A stretch of 64,000 bases of DNA from assembly GCF_004358345.1 (NCBI RefSeq), contig NZ_CP037952.1:3286001-3350000 (forward strand), given 5' to 3'. Shown in pieces: positions 18,800 through 27,190 of the stretch. Numbering within the stretch: position 1 is the stretch's first letter; each line of letters opens with the position of its first letter. A program made the translations under genes and the position numbers. Origin of the DNA: Parashewanella spongiae (lineage in GTDB: Bacteria; Pseudomonadota; Gammaproteobacteria; Enterobacterales; Shewanellaceae). A model generated the notes under the pieces. The model ran no database searches, was not told the DNA's origin, and saw only the letters and a list, made by a program, of their open reading frames with translations.

Positions 18800-18960
18800 G
18801 AAAATTTCAGGTTGCTTCCGAAGCGAAGAGGGAGCGGAAATTTTCTGTGTGGTTCGCAGTCACATATCAAGCTGTCGCAAACAAAGTATCAGCGCATCAA
18901 CTGCCCTACAACTACTGTTTACTGGGCATCTTCCCGATATTTTTGTTCAACAGGCTGAAT
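18800..18960 (+). pseudogene. Possible later part of the IS66-like relic
   Basis: Removing the intron and IS630 brings the KIDKRL codons of the left relic next to CCTAGAAAATTTCAGGTTG. In one frame the sequence then reads RKFQVASEAKRERKFSV and AVTYQAVANKVSAHQLPYN. These loosely match the IS66 words GxYxVxGYExRQVFDI and the later YxxHLPxYR region. The match is weak and contains apparent deletions; it is proposed mainly from its position. Confidence 0.3.
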
Positions 18961-18999
18961 AGTTACATCAATTCTTTATTTATTCAGTACTGCTTAGTA

Positions 19000-19294
19000 A
19001 TACCAATTACAGTAATTAATCTCTCACTCAGCAAGAGATAAAGGTTTTCAGTACAAGGCACATGTTCGAAGTACTATCGGGATAATTCAAGAACGTGCAA
19101 CGCAGTAATGGAAACCTTTAGCCTTGCCCTTCTGGAGCTTGTATGTACTCAAATTACTTCACAAAATTATCTCAACGTAGCAATGTAATAACGACAGTTT
19201 TGTATGTCGGTAATAACTATGTTTTCACCAATTTCGTTTGTACTTTGTGCGCATATATAGCTCTGAGTTGAGCATTTAGTTACTGTAATTGGTA
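19000..19294. mobile_element. MITE family B, copy 2
   Basis: TA-flanked element with ends CCAATTACAGTAATTAAT and TTAGTTACTGTAATTGG. Compared with copy 1 it has lost the segment with CGGCCGCC and CACTTCGTGC, and it has gained mini-element F (CGACAGTTTTGTATGTCG) after CTCAACGTAG at about 19178-19211. Confidence 0.85.
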
Positions 19295-19368
19295 TAAAAC
19301 CAATCACCAGTATGCTTCATCAGGGTAAACGCATGAATGTTTTTCAAGCGAAAAAACCGTAAACTTTA

Positions 19369-19455
19369 TAAGCCGTCATTCCCGTGAAAACGGGAACCCA
19401 GTGACTTTGGCTATTGGAATATTAGGCGCTAGATTCCCTCTTTTATGGGGATAAC
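19369..19455. repeat. GTCATTCC-type dispersed palindromic repeat, copy 2
   Basis: Contains GTCATTCCCGTGAAAACGGG, then CAGTGACTTTGGCTATTGG, ATTAGGCGCTAGATTCC and TGGGGATAACG. It is the inverted counterpart of the copy at 2800-2883. Confidence 0.6.
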
Positions 19456-19592
19456 GAAATTACCGCATTGAATTGTTTGTATTTCACTCACTTGTGCGAT
19501 TACCCTGTATGCTTCATGAAAAATATATAATTTGCCACCAAAGCAATTCTTAGAATAAAATCCTTCAAACACTCAATAGGCAAGGATTATCT

Positions 19593-20642
19593 ATGGCGAT
19601 TACTCCCTCTGTTTCACCTGTTTTGTTATTACAAACAAATGAAAGCGATTTTGGAAGTTATCCAATGCCCTCTACTCCAAGTTCTGAACAAACTAACTTA
19701 GATGACGAAGAATATACTGTAAATTGTATTATCGCTGAAATAATTAAAACTTTAGGTTTCTCTGTTTCAGAAAAAAAATCAAAACTAATTTCAAAAATTG
19801 TCAAGACTGACAATTTTCATACATGCTTAGGGGCTATTAATCAACTTAACCACAGAATAGGAAAGTGGAACCCCATCAAATTTCACATGACCGAAAAAAG
19901 TAGAAAAAATGATACAGTTACCCATGTGCTTATAATGACTAATGGAACAGATCAAATCTCTGAAATTAAGGAAATAACTACAACAATAAGCTCTCAGTCT
20001 AGATCAATACACCCTGAAGCCGTTACCTGTTCGGGAGCCAGTTTACAACAAGATACTAGAAATGCTGCGCAAACCTTCCCTATTCCACATTCCCTAATGC
20101 CAATAAAAACTAAACCGAATGTATATTCTCAAGCGACTCCCCGCCTTGAACCAATTGAAGATAAAAAAAGAGTTACTCAAACATCAAAGTTTAAAAGAGG
20201 TACTGCTCAAATTCAACTAACCAGCAGAGCTTTTCCCCAAACTCAACATATAAATATAGTTGCAGAGAAATGCAAATTGAATAATCAAAAAGTTAAACTC
20301 TTACCACGGAAACAAGTTTCATTTAATCCGTTCTGTTTCCAGTCGTCCAACCAACATCTAGAACGAATACAAGGGTCAAAAACATTACCAAGGCCTGTCC
20401 CACCTACAAAAAAATACGAATCAAAGCCGTTAGCTAAAGTATTACCTCAGCCTCAAAAGTTCCCATCTAACCGTGGATTTAAACCTTTCGGCCATTTAAC
20501 TGTTAGGCCTGAATTTTTAAGTAAAAGAAGTGCTGTAAGTATGAAAAATCAACCTAACAGAAGCCAACAAATGACTAAAAGTAGTGAAAGTATTCTCCCA
20601 CCACTCGTCAGCCAAAGGTTGATACTTCACTCAAAAAAATAA
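19593..20642 (+). CDS. Orphan basic protein with disordered C-terminal half
   Basis: 349 residues, no recognised family. Residues 1-120 look folded, with acidic stretches and a helical part (NCIIAEIIKTLGFSVSEKK). The rest is rich in Lys, Pro, Gln and Ser with no hydrophobic core (for example PRPVPPTKKYESKPLAKVLP). No signal peptide or membrane segment. AAGGA lies 9 nt before the ATG. It stands alone, about 300 bp downstream of MITE B2, converging with the EamA transporter. The composition resembles secreted effector or nucleic-acid-binding proteins, but nothing specific supports either. Confidence 0.7.
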   Translation: MAITPSVSPVLLLQTNESDFGSYPMPSTPSSEQTNLDDEEYTVNCIIAEIIKTLGFSVSEKKSKLISKIVKTDNFHTCLGAINQLNHRIGKWNPIKFHMTEKSRKNDTVTHVLIMTNGTDQISEIKEITTTISSQSRSIHPEAVTCSGASLQQDTRNAAQTFPIPHSLMPIKTKPNVYSQATPRLEPIEDKKRVTQTSKFKRGTAQIQLTSRAFPQTQHINIVAEKCKLNNQKVKLLPRKQVSFNPFCFQSSNQHLERIQGSKTLPRPVPPTKKYESKPLAKVLPQPQKFPSNRGFKPFGHLTVRPEFLSKRSAVSMKNQPNRSQQMTKSSESILPPLVSQRLILHSKK

Positions 20643-20648
20643 GTTAAA

Positions 20649-21530
20649 TCAAACGACTGTTATTTTCTTTTTAAACATTTTCAATGGTACTTGAGAAATT
20701 AACATGCCAAGTAGCATAAAACCGCACCCCATCATTTCTCTTTCAGACAGCATTTGATTTAATATCCACATACCGCCTATTGCAGCAAAAACAGCTTCTA
20801 AACTTAAGATTATTGCAGCATGGGAAGGGTGAGCTTTCTTTTGGGCTACGATTTGTATTGTATACGCAATCCCCACTGAAACGACTCCACCATAGAGAAG
20901 TGAACCACCAGCAGCGATAACATTAGCCATCGTTGTGGTTTCAATGACAAAAGATGTCATTAGGCTCAATATGCCACAAATCACAAACTGTATAAACGCC
21001 AATACTAATGGTGAATGTTTCACAGAGTAATGATCGATTACTAGAATGTGACAAGCCCAAAAAACCGCGCCGGCCAATTGCAAGCTATCCCCGTAACCAA
21101 TGGATAAGTCATCTGAAACGCTAAGAAAATACAAGCCAACAACCGCTAATAAACAACCAAGCCATGTGTTTAAACCTGTACTGTGTTTCAGTGCCAGCCC
21201 AAAAATTGGCACGATTACAATATATAGACCTGTAATGAATCCTGCATTTGCAGCAGTAGTGTATAAAAGACCAACTTGCTGAAATGTCGCTGCAATAAAG
21301 AGAATGACTCCCATTGCAACAGCCCCTGTCATTAGAGATCGCTTGTCACCAATGACGAGTTTGTTTTTCTTTTTATAAAAATATAACAGTGGCAATAAAC
21401 TGATCGCTCCCACAATAAAACGATAACCATTAAAAGCAAAAGGTTCTAAATGCTCCATCCCTAAGACTTGAGCAATAAAACCAAAACCCCATAACGCGGC
21501 AGTGAGAAGTAATAACAAATTCGCGATCAA
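20649..21530 (-). CDS. EamA/DMT-superfamily transporter
   Basis: Inner-membrane permease of the drug/metabolite transporter superfamily, with about ten hydrophobic segments in two EamA repeats. The first repeat has LWGFGFIAQVLGMEHLEPFA and the second ends in SLEAVFAAIGGMWILNQ, the typical EamA signature. The substrate cannot be inferred. The probable start is TTG at 21530 (LIANLLLLL), because GGAG lies 7 nt before it; the frame is open to another TTG at 21545. The gene converges with the orphan at 19593 with only 6 bp between stops. Confidence 0.85.
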   Translation of the reverse strand: MIANLLLLLTAALWGFGFIAQVLGMEHLEPFAFNGYRFIVGAISLLPLLYFYKKKNKLVIGDKRSLMTGAVAMGVILFIAATFQQVGLLYTTAANAGFITGLYIVIVPIFGLALKHSTGLNTWLGCLLAVVGLYFLSVSDDLSIGYGDSLQLAGAVFWACHILVIDHYSVKHSPLVLAFIQFVICGILSLMTSFVIETTTMANVIAAGGSLLYGGVVSVGIAYTIQIVAQKKAHPSHAAIILSLEAVFAAIGGMWILNQMLSEREMMGCGFMLLGMLISQVPLKMFKKKITVV

Positions 21531-21620
21531 GACTAGTCTCCACAATAAAACAAAAAGTTGATGTTACATTTCTGTATACAATTTTCAAGCAGTAAAATAG
21601 CGACTAATAAATATGTATAA

Positions 21621-21777
21621 CTGACATTGCGCACACGGAATAGCTATGTGGTTAAGGTTGAATAAGAAATCACTTTTATTTATGTTTTACTTAAAATTAA
21701 CCGATATGAACATTTTTACAACGCAAAAATAAGTAACCATTCATTTTAGATTTTTAATAGATGTGCTCAATGTCAGG
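21621..21777. mobile_element. MITE family G, copy 1
   Basis: Ends CTGACATTGCGCACA and ATGTGCTCAATGTCAG form terminal inverted repeats, flanked by the 5-bp direct repeat TATAA (21616-21620 and 21778-21782). The copy at 54414 shares the interior words GGAATAG, ATGTGGTTAAGG and AATTAACCGATATGAACA. It lies directly beside MITE B3. Confidence 0.8.
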
Positions 21778-21792
21778 TATAATAGTGATATA

Positions 21793-22145
21793 ATACCAAT
21801 TACAGTAATTAATCTCTCACTCAGCAAGAGCTAAAGGGTTTCAGTACAAGACACAAGCTCGAAGTACTATATTCCCTACGGCCGCCATACAAAGCTGGCG
21901 TTCAACGCACTTAGTGCTTTTGTCGGGATAATTCAAGTGCTTGTAACGCAGTAATGGAACCCTTTAGCCTTGTCCTTCGGGAGCTTGTATGTGCTCAATA
22001 AAGAATACTTATCAAAATTGTCTTGACGTAGCAATGTAATAACGACAGCAGTGTATGTCGGTAACAACTATGCCTTCATCAATTTCGATTGCACTTTGAG
22101 CACATACATAGCTCTGAGCTGAGCATTTAATTACTGTAATTGGTA
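21793..22145. mobile_element. MITE family B, copy 3
   Basis: TA-flanked, with ends CCAATTACAGTAATTAAT and TTAATTACTGTAATTGG. It is full-length with the CGGCCGCCATAC core and carries mini-element F (CGACAGCAGTGTATGTCG variant). Its right end is 28 nt before the start codon of the DUF2797 gene, so that gene's promoter must lie inside or beyond the element. Confidence 0.87.
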
Positions 22146-22172
22146 TAACCAACAAAAAGAAGAATTACGAAC

Positions 22173-23036
22173 ATGCTTGGAACTTTGCGTAAAATGGCAG
22201 CAACGATTGATGACAATAACGTCGTTCACTACCAAATGAGGGTTGGGGAGCAAACCCTAGACCTAAACCCATTAATCGGGCACACATTAACACTTTCCCA
22301 TACTGGAAAAATACTTTGCTCTAATTGCGGTAAAAAAACAAAAAAAAGCTACTCTCAAGGGCATTGTTTTGTCTGTATGCAAAAGCTTGCAAGTTGTGAT
22401 TTATGCATCATGAAGCCAGAAATTTGCCACTTCGACCAAGGCACTTGCCGAGAACCAGAATGGGCACATTCTCATTGCTTTGTTCCTCATTACGTCTATT
22501 TGTCAAATACGTCCGGAATAAAAGTTGGGATTACTCGCAATAACCAAATCCCAACTCGATGGATTGATCAAGGTGCGACCCAAGGCTTACCAATATTCAA
22601 AGTTTCAACGCGACAATTATCTGGTTTAATTGAAGTTGAATTAGCTAAATTAGTTAATGATAAAACCCACTGGCAAGCCATGTTAAAAGGTAATTCTGAA
22701 GATAAAGATTTATCTCAAATCTCCGCCGAACTTATCCCTCAAATAGAAACTCGACTCAATGAGTTATGCATGGAAAATGGCGATTATAAAATCGAACGCC
22801 TTAACGATAATATTCAAAGCATTAACTTTCCAATTGAAAATTTTCCGACCAAAATTAAATCTCACAATTTTGATAAAACCCCTGAGGTCACAGGTATTTT
22901 AAAAGGGATTAAAGGGCAGTATTTGATATTCGATACGGGAGTTATTAATGTTCGAAAATTTACCTCTTATGAAGTAAATGTATCAACAACACCAAATTCG
23001 TCAGCTGACGACGAACCACAAGTTGGTTTAATTTAA
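22173..23036 (+). CDS. DUF2797 family protein with zinc-ribbon-like cysteines
   Basis: 287 residues of a conserved gammaproteobacterial family of unknown function. Cysteine pairs occur in CSNCGKKTKKSYSQGHCF and CFVCMQKLASCDLC, followed by the family words CREPEW, PHYVYLSNTSGIKVGITR and TRWIDQGATQG. The IKVGITR block is reminiscent of GIY-YIG-like folds, but that is not established here. Two bases separate its stop from DUF1415, so the two are co-transcribed. The start MLGTLRKM agrees with the family. Confidence 0.85.
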   Translation: MLGTLRKMAATIDDNNVVHYQMRVGEQTLDLNPLIGHTLTLSHTGKILCSNCGKKTKKSYSQGHCFVCMQKLASCDLCIMKPEICHFDQGTCREPEWAHSHCFVPHYVYLSNTSGIKVGITRNNQIPTRWIDQGATQGLPIFKVSTRQLSGLIEVELAKLVNDKTHWQAMLKGNSEDKDLSQISAELIPQIETRLNELCMENGDYKIERLNDNIQSINFPIENFPTKIKSHNFDKTPEVTGILKGIKGQYLIFDTGVINVRKFTSYEVNVSTTPNSSADDEPQVGLI

Positions 23037-23038
23037 CA

Positions 23039-23593
23039 ATGAAAGAAGAAAACCAACTCCTTATTCAGCATACTGATAACTGGGTAAAAAGGGTAATAAT
23101 GAAATACAACATTTGCCCTTTTGCACGCCAAGAAGTTGAAAATGAAAGCATCCGTTATGTTGTTTTCGAAGATAAAAAAATAAGTCGCATTGCTGATAAG
23201 CTCATTGAAGAATATCAATACATGGATACTCATCCAGAAGCTGAAACGTCATTGGTCATACTTCCAAACGGTTTTAATCACTTTAACCGCTATCTAGAAG
23301 CCGTATATCTAGCAGAAGATTTGATCAACGAATTAGACTATGAAGGTACTTATCAAATTGCCAGTTTTCATCCTGAATACTGCTTTGAAGGCGAGGATTT
23401 CGATTCACCAACCAACTTCACGAATCGTGCGCCCTACCCAACTTTACACATTATTCGTGAAGCCAGCATCGAAAAAGCACTTGAAACTTATAGTGAGCCA
23501 GAATCTATCCCTCAGAGAAACAAAGCATTTGCTGACAAAAAAGGTGCTCAGTTTTTTATCGAACTGTTAAAAAACTGCGCCAAGAGTGATTAA
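23039..23593 (+). CDS. DUF1415 family protein
   Basis: 184 residues of a conserved family of unknown function. The N-terminal word KYNICPFA, the central LVILPNGFNHFNRYL and the C-terminal EYCFEGEDFDSPTNFTNRAP followed by PTLHIIRE are characteristic. Soluble, no signal peptide. Second gene of a pair with DUF2797. Its stop codon is 30 bp before MITE C2, which separates it from the broken acetyltransferase gene on the other strand. Confidence 0.88.
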   Translation: MKEENQLLIQHTDNWVKRVIMKYNICPFARQEVENESIRYVVFEDKKISRIADKLIEEYQYMDTHPEAETSLVILPNGFNHFNRYLEAVYLAEDLINELDYEGTYQIASFHPEYCFEGEDFDSPTNFTNRAPYPTLHIIREASIEKALETYSEPESIPQRNKAFADKKGAQFFIELLKNCAKSD

Positions 23594-23622
23594 GAAATAC
23601 ACTACAAGTTTTTACTCATGAA

Positions 23623-23855
23623 CCTAAAATCATCAGTTGAACGCTGAGTATATGAGTAACTGTTTGAGCAATACGATGATTTTATCATCATGGCTTTCAC
23701 CCAATGAGTGAAGTGCTCTACGCTCACAAGCTTGCTAAAATGACTGCTATCTGCGTTGTAACTTTTGCAAGTAGAATAACTACTTGCTGCAAGCTACGCC
23801 TTACTATCAGCCATTTTTTCTACGCTTGAGAACGCAGTCAACTGATGTTTCTAGG
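23623..23855. mobile_element. MITE family C, copy 2
   Basis: Ends CCTAAAATCATCAGTTGAAC and CAACTGATGTTTCTAGG, with a perfect 5-bp target duplication ATGAA on both sides (23618-23622, 23856-23860). It replaced the natural C-terminus of the neighbouring acetyltransferase gene, whose frame now runs 18 codons into the element. Confidence 0.88.
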
Positions 23856-24336
23856 ATGAATCGGCTGTAGGGGTTTGCTTTATAATCGGAAAACGGTTTA
23901 CAAAAATTAAATCCGTTTTTCAAATACAGTCGATGAGCAGGTTCAAAGAATGACATTGAACCTATTTCTAAATGCAAGCAGCTCAATCCATTCAAACTTG
24001 CATAGTTTTCAATATGTGTCAGTAGTTTTTCACCTAACCCTTTATTTCTATAACCCTTAGATGTTCTCATTGATTTTATTTCTGCACTCGTCTCATTTAA
24101 TACCAATTACAGTTTTAATGCACCACAACCTACTAATAAATTATCTTCCCACAGTGTCCAAAAGTGACATTTTTAGCCTTTAAAGAGCCTAAGTCGAGTG
24201 CATGAACATATTCTGGCGGCGAAATCCTTTTCATATCATTAAGGTGTTCTTCTAAAAACAGAGCAATTTGCGGATCTGAAAGATCATCCACTTTAGGAAA
24301 GTTGCGGAAGAAAGTATACCGATGAGTTCTCGTCAC
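23807..24336 (-). pseudogene. GNAT-family N-acetyltransferase, disrupted
   Basis: Read on the minus strand, the gene encodes DLSDPQIALFLEEHLNDM, then ISPPEYVHALDLGSLKAKNV, WTLWEDNLLVGCGALK, EIKSMRTSKGYRNKGLGEKL and LEIGSMSFFEPAHRLYLKNG, a typical GNAT with the acetyl-CoA loop RNKGLG. Three lesions are visible. One base is missing in a T-run near 24160. A 12-nt insertion with an in-frame TAA lies at about 24098-24113, matching the end of MITE family B. The C-terminus is replaced by MITE C2. The N-terminal start is also unclear; GTG near 24291 would give VDDLSDP. Confidence 0.85.
24098..24112. repeat. Residual end of MITE family B
   Basis: The plus strand reads AATACCAATTACAG, identical to the outermost bases of family B including its TA flank, but no element follows. 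Removing 12 nt restores a sensible acetyltransferase reading (ALK-LNETSAEIKS). It is either an imperfect excision footprint or what is left after a deletion. Confidence 0.6.
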
Positions 24337-24768
24337 TCCAGCGCAGGCAGGAAACGAAGTAACGACAGTTTTGTATGTCGGTAGTCTAGGGTCTGTTGAT
24401 CTTTCAGGATTAAATTTTGTGCTATTTGAGCATTTATCTGTTCAAGGCGTGAGCCGTGATGCTTAGCCATCTAAGTGAGCTGGTCATAACACAGAACAGT
24501 GAATGCTCAAAAGCATCGAAAAAAGAGAGAGCGTAAATTGGTCGCTCTTTCTAAATAAAAGGTACTGCGTTATCGCTTGCTTATTTGGAAACGAAGTAAC
24601 GACAGTTTTGTATGTCGATAATAACCAAACCGCACAAGCTCTGTCTTGCATAAAATAACCAATCTATCGCTGCAAAAACAATCACGAAAGATCAACAGAC
24701 CCTACTGCCTTTGCTTTTTTCTATAAGAGTCACTGGATACCAGCCTTCGCTGGTATGACAAAGATTGG
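24333..24768. repeat. Composite repeat, left copy (F + MITE A1 + palindrome)
   Basis: In order: a CACTCCAGC palindrome fragment, mini-element F (ACGACAGTTTTGTATGTCGG), MITE A1 (24389-24702), the linker TGCCTTTGCTTTTT and a palindrome with CACTGGATACCAG and CTGGTATGAC. The same order and sequence occur inverted at 27191-27625. Together they bracket three intact genes. Confidence 0.82.
24389..24702. mobile_element. MITE family A, copy 1
   Basis: 314 bp with terminal inverted repeats GGGTCTGTTGATCTTTC and GAAAGATCAACAGACCC, flanked by TA on both sides. An F mini-element lies inside (ACGACAGTTTTGTATGTCG near 24610). Same length as copy 2. No coding capacity. Confidence 0.88.
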
Positions 24769-24774
24769 TACTTT

Positions 24775-25452
24775 CTAAATCGCTAGCTCCCTTAATAAAA
24801 ACTTTCCCTGCGATTCAGCGTTTATTTTTATCGGTTCACCGATATATTGTAATTGCTCATTTTTAATCAAAATACCATCGTAATCGCTGCAAAAAAATAC
24901 ATCACAATCCCATGTATTTGGTAAAGCACCATCAATAATTAGTTTGTTTACATGAGGAATAAAACGTAAATTAACAAGGTGTAACCCTGTAAAATCTGTT
25001 AAATTTACTGTGTTTTTATCACCACAAAGAAATGCTGACTCAATACTCGGAGTTATTATCATTGCTCCAGCGCTCACGCCAATGACAATACCGCCAGATA
25101 AATTAAATTCACTGATCCTGTGCAATAAACCTCTAGTTTGAAGTCCTTTTAAAAATCTAAATGTATCTCCGCCACTTAAGTGTACTGCATCGCAGTTAAA
25201 AAGAGCCTCTACTGATTGTTCATTATATTCATCTTCCAATTCTAGGTAGACGTTCATCTCAAAACCGAGTTTTTCATAAACAGTTTTACACGCGTTGTAG
25301 AATATTCTATTGGTATCTGGTTCAGAAGCAATGTAACCAACTCGTTTTCCTTTCGAACCTTTCATGGCTTGTACGATTGAAGCATGTCCTATTTTATTAT
25401 CATGCTGACTGAGCAATAAAACATTTCCTCGATTCAAATCATTATTCAGCAT
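24775..25452 (-). CDS. Peptidase family S51 (dipeptidase E / cyanophycinase-like)
   Basis: 225-residue cytosolic serine peptidase related to PepE, which removes N-terminal aspartyl residues from dipeptides, and to cyanophycinase. The nucleophile elbow reads GGIVIGVSAGAMI (Ser near residue 124), preceded by the substrate-pocket words AVHLSGGDTFRFLK. AAGGT lies 6 nt before the ATG. It is first in a cassette of three genes lying between inverted composite repeats, transcribed leftwards while the other two run rightwards. Its stop is 6 bp from the left repeat. Confidence 0.85.
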   Translation of the reverse strand: MLNNDLNRGNVLLLSQHDNKIGHASIVQAMKGSKGKRVGYIASEPDTNRIFYNACKTVYEKLGFEMNVYLELEDEYNEQSVEALFNCDAVHLSGGDTFRFLKGLQTRGLLHRISEFNLSGGIVIGVSAGAMIITPSIESAFLCGDKNTVNLTDFTGLHLVNLRFIPHVNKLIIDGALPNTWDCDVFFCSDYDGILIKNEQLQYIGEPIKINAESQGKFLLRELAI

Positions 25453-25542
25453 TGATCTACCTTATTTTTTTCTAGACTGAAAATATTTCAAATAATACAC
25501 GGTCTAACATATCTCAGCTTATAAGCACTGTGAAGTAGTACC

Positions 25543-26052
25543 ATGAACACATTGACAAAAATACTTATATTTATTGGAAGCCTTACGTTAAGTTTTATGT
25601 CTCATTCGGATTCTGATTTAAAACAAGCACCTAACTTTCAACTCAAAGACAGTAATGGCAAAATCCACCAACTTACCGACTATAAAGGGCAACCTCTTGT
25701 TCTGCACTTTTGGGCAACTTGGTGCCCGTATTGTAAAAAACTTCAGCCCGGACTGAATCGCATGTATAAAAAACACATCAACAATGGCATCCCTGAACTG
25801 AAAATGTTAGGGGTTAGTTTTCGAGAAGATGGCGGAGCAACACCAGGCGAAGCGCTCACAAAGAGGGGCATCAATTTTTTGACTTTAGTTGATGGTGACA
25901 AGGTAGCAAAAGCGTATAATGTCCGCGGAACACCGACCACTGTTTTCATTGATAGAAGTGGCAAAATTGTCTGGACAACCAATACATCAAACCCTGATGA
26001 TCCAAGATTAGATAAAGCCGCTGACTTTGTATTAAAGCGCGCTCCCAATTAG
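25543..26052 (+). CDS. TlpA/ResA-like thioredoxin-fold protein
   Basis: 169 residues with an N-terminal hydrophobic segment (residues 6-19) for export or membrane anchoring. The thioredoxin-like domain has the active site WATWCPYCKK (C61-P-Y-C64) and the cis-Pro region RGTPTTVFID. It probably acts in the periplasm as a thiol-disulfide reductant or oxidant. TlpA-type proteins serve cytochrome c maturation or copper delivery, but no such genes are nearby, so the partner is unknown. It is divergent from the S51 peptidase gene across a 90-bp gap and upstream of the M14 peptidase. Confidence 0.87.
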   Translation: MNTLTKILIFIGSLTLSFMSHSDSDLKQAPNFQLKDSNGKIHQLTDYKGQPLVLHFWATWCPYCKKLQPGLNRMYKKHINNGIPELKMLGVSFREDGGATPGEALTKRGINFLTLVDGDKVAKAYNVRGTPTTVFIDRSGKIVWTTNTSNPDDPRLDKAADFVLKRAPN

Positions 26053-26171
26053 TTATTTTCATTTGTTATAGCTAAAAAGTGATTTAAGATGAAAAACTGC
26101 ACAGGATTGCTATGGCGATATCTGTGCTTTATCCTTAATGCCAAATATAAAACCAAATAAAAGGCATTATT

Positions 26172-27095
26172 ATGAATCATTTTTACCCTATTGGAACACC
26201 AAATCAACCTTGGAAAGAGCAGGAAAAAAAAGCTTGGTTTAATAATGCTACAACTCAAAGAAGCTACAAGGAAACTGTGCTTAACACATTACCATCCTTA
26301 GTTAGTCACTTTAAAATAACCCAGTATGGTAGTTTACCTATCGATCCAAAACGCTTTCCACTTTTTGGCTTAACATCATTAAATTGGGATGAATCGAAAC
26401 CAACTATTCTGATTACTGGCGGTGTTCATGGGTATGAAACCAGTGGTGTGCAAGGTGCATTATTATTCGCAAAACAGCATGTAGATGATTATTTAAATCA
26501 CTTCAATTTTATCATCACCCCATGTATTAGCCCTTGGGGTTTCGAAACCATTAACCGCTGGAACCCTAATGCGGTAGATCCTAATCGTTCATTTTATGAT
26601 AACAGCCCAGCTGAAGAGTCAGCGCAAGTAATGGCTTTCGTTCGCGCTTTAAATGTCCCAATTTATGCTCATTTTGACCTTCACGAAACGACTGATTCAG
26701 ACGAGAACGAATTCAGACCAGCCCTGGCATCACGAGATGGCAAAAATTATTCTGCCGGCACTATCCCCGATGGTTTCTATTTAGTTGGTGATTCAGAAAA
26801 TCCACAGGCCGACTTTCAACGCACTATTATTGAATCTGTACGCAAAATTACTCACATAGCTCCACCAGAAGCTGATGGCTTAATTTTAAGTAAACCAATC
26901 GAGCAAGATGGTGTGATTAACTATCCGACTAAGAAACTTGGGCTTTGTGCTGGATTTTCAAATGCTCAATACTGCACGACAACGGAAGTTTACCCTGATA
27001 GCCCTAAAGTCACTACGAGTGAATGTAATCACGCACAAGTAGCCGTAATAATCGGTGGTTTAGAATATTTAAAATCCCTCAAGAAGCCACTTTAG
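26172..27095 (+). CDS. M14-family metallocarboxypeptidase
   Basis: 307 residues. Zinc ligands are visible in ITGGVHGYETSG (H-x-x-E) and in YAHFDLHETTD (second His). The words NPNAVDPNRSF and TTEVYPDS fit the M14 carboxypeptidase/DUF2817-type core. No signal peptide, so it is probably cytosolic, acting on peptides or amide-linked small molecules. AAAGGC precedes the ATG. Third gene of the repeat-bracketed cassette with S51 and TlpA-like genes; whether the three act together is unknown. Confidence 0.85.
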   Translation: MNHFYPIGTPNQPWKEQEKKAWFNNATTQRSYKETVLNTLPSLVSHFKITQYGSLPIDPKRFPLFGLTSLNWDESKPTILITGGVHGYETSGVQGALLFAKQHVDDYLNHFNFIITPCISPWGFETINRWNPNAVDPNRSFYDNSPAEESAQVMAFVRALNVPIYAHFDLHETTDSDENEFRPALASRDGKNYSAGTIPDGFYLVGDSENPQADFQRTIIESVRKITHIAPPEADGLILSKPIEQDGVINYPTKKLGLCAGFSNAQYCTTTEVYPDSPKVTTSECNHAQVAVIIGGLEYLKSLKKPL

Positions 27096-27190
27096 CCGTT
27101 ATATTTTACAAAGATATACCAGATTACTCATTAAGCTCAACCAAAGTTACTGTTGATCTATTAACTCATTGAACAATATAGTTAATAGAT

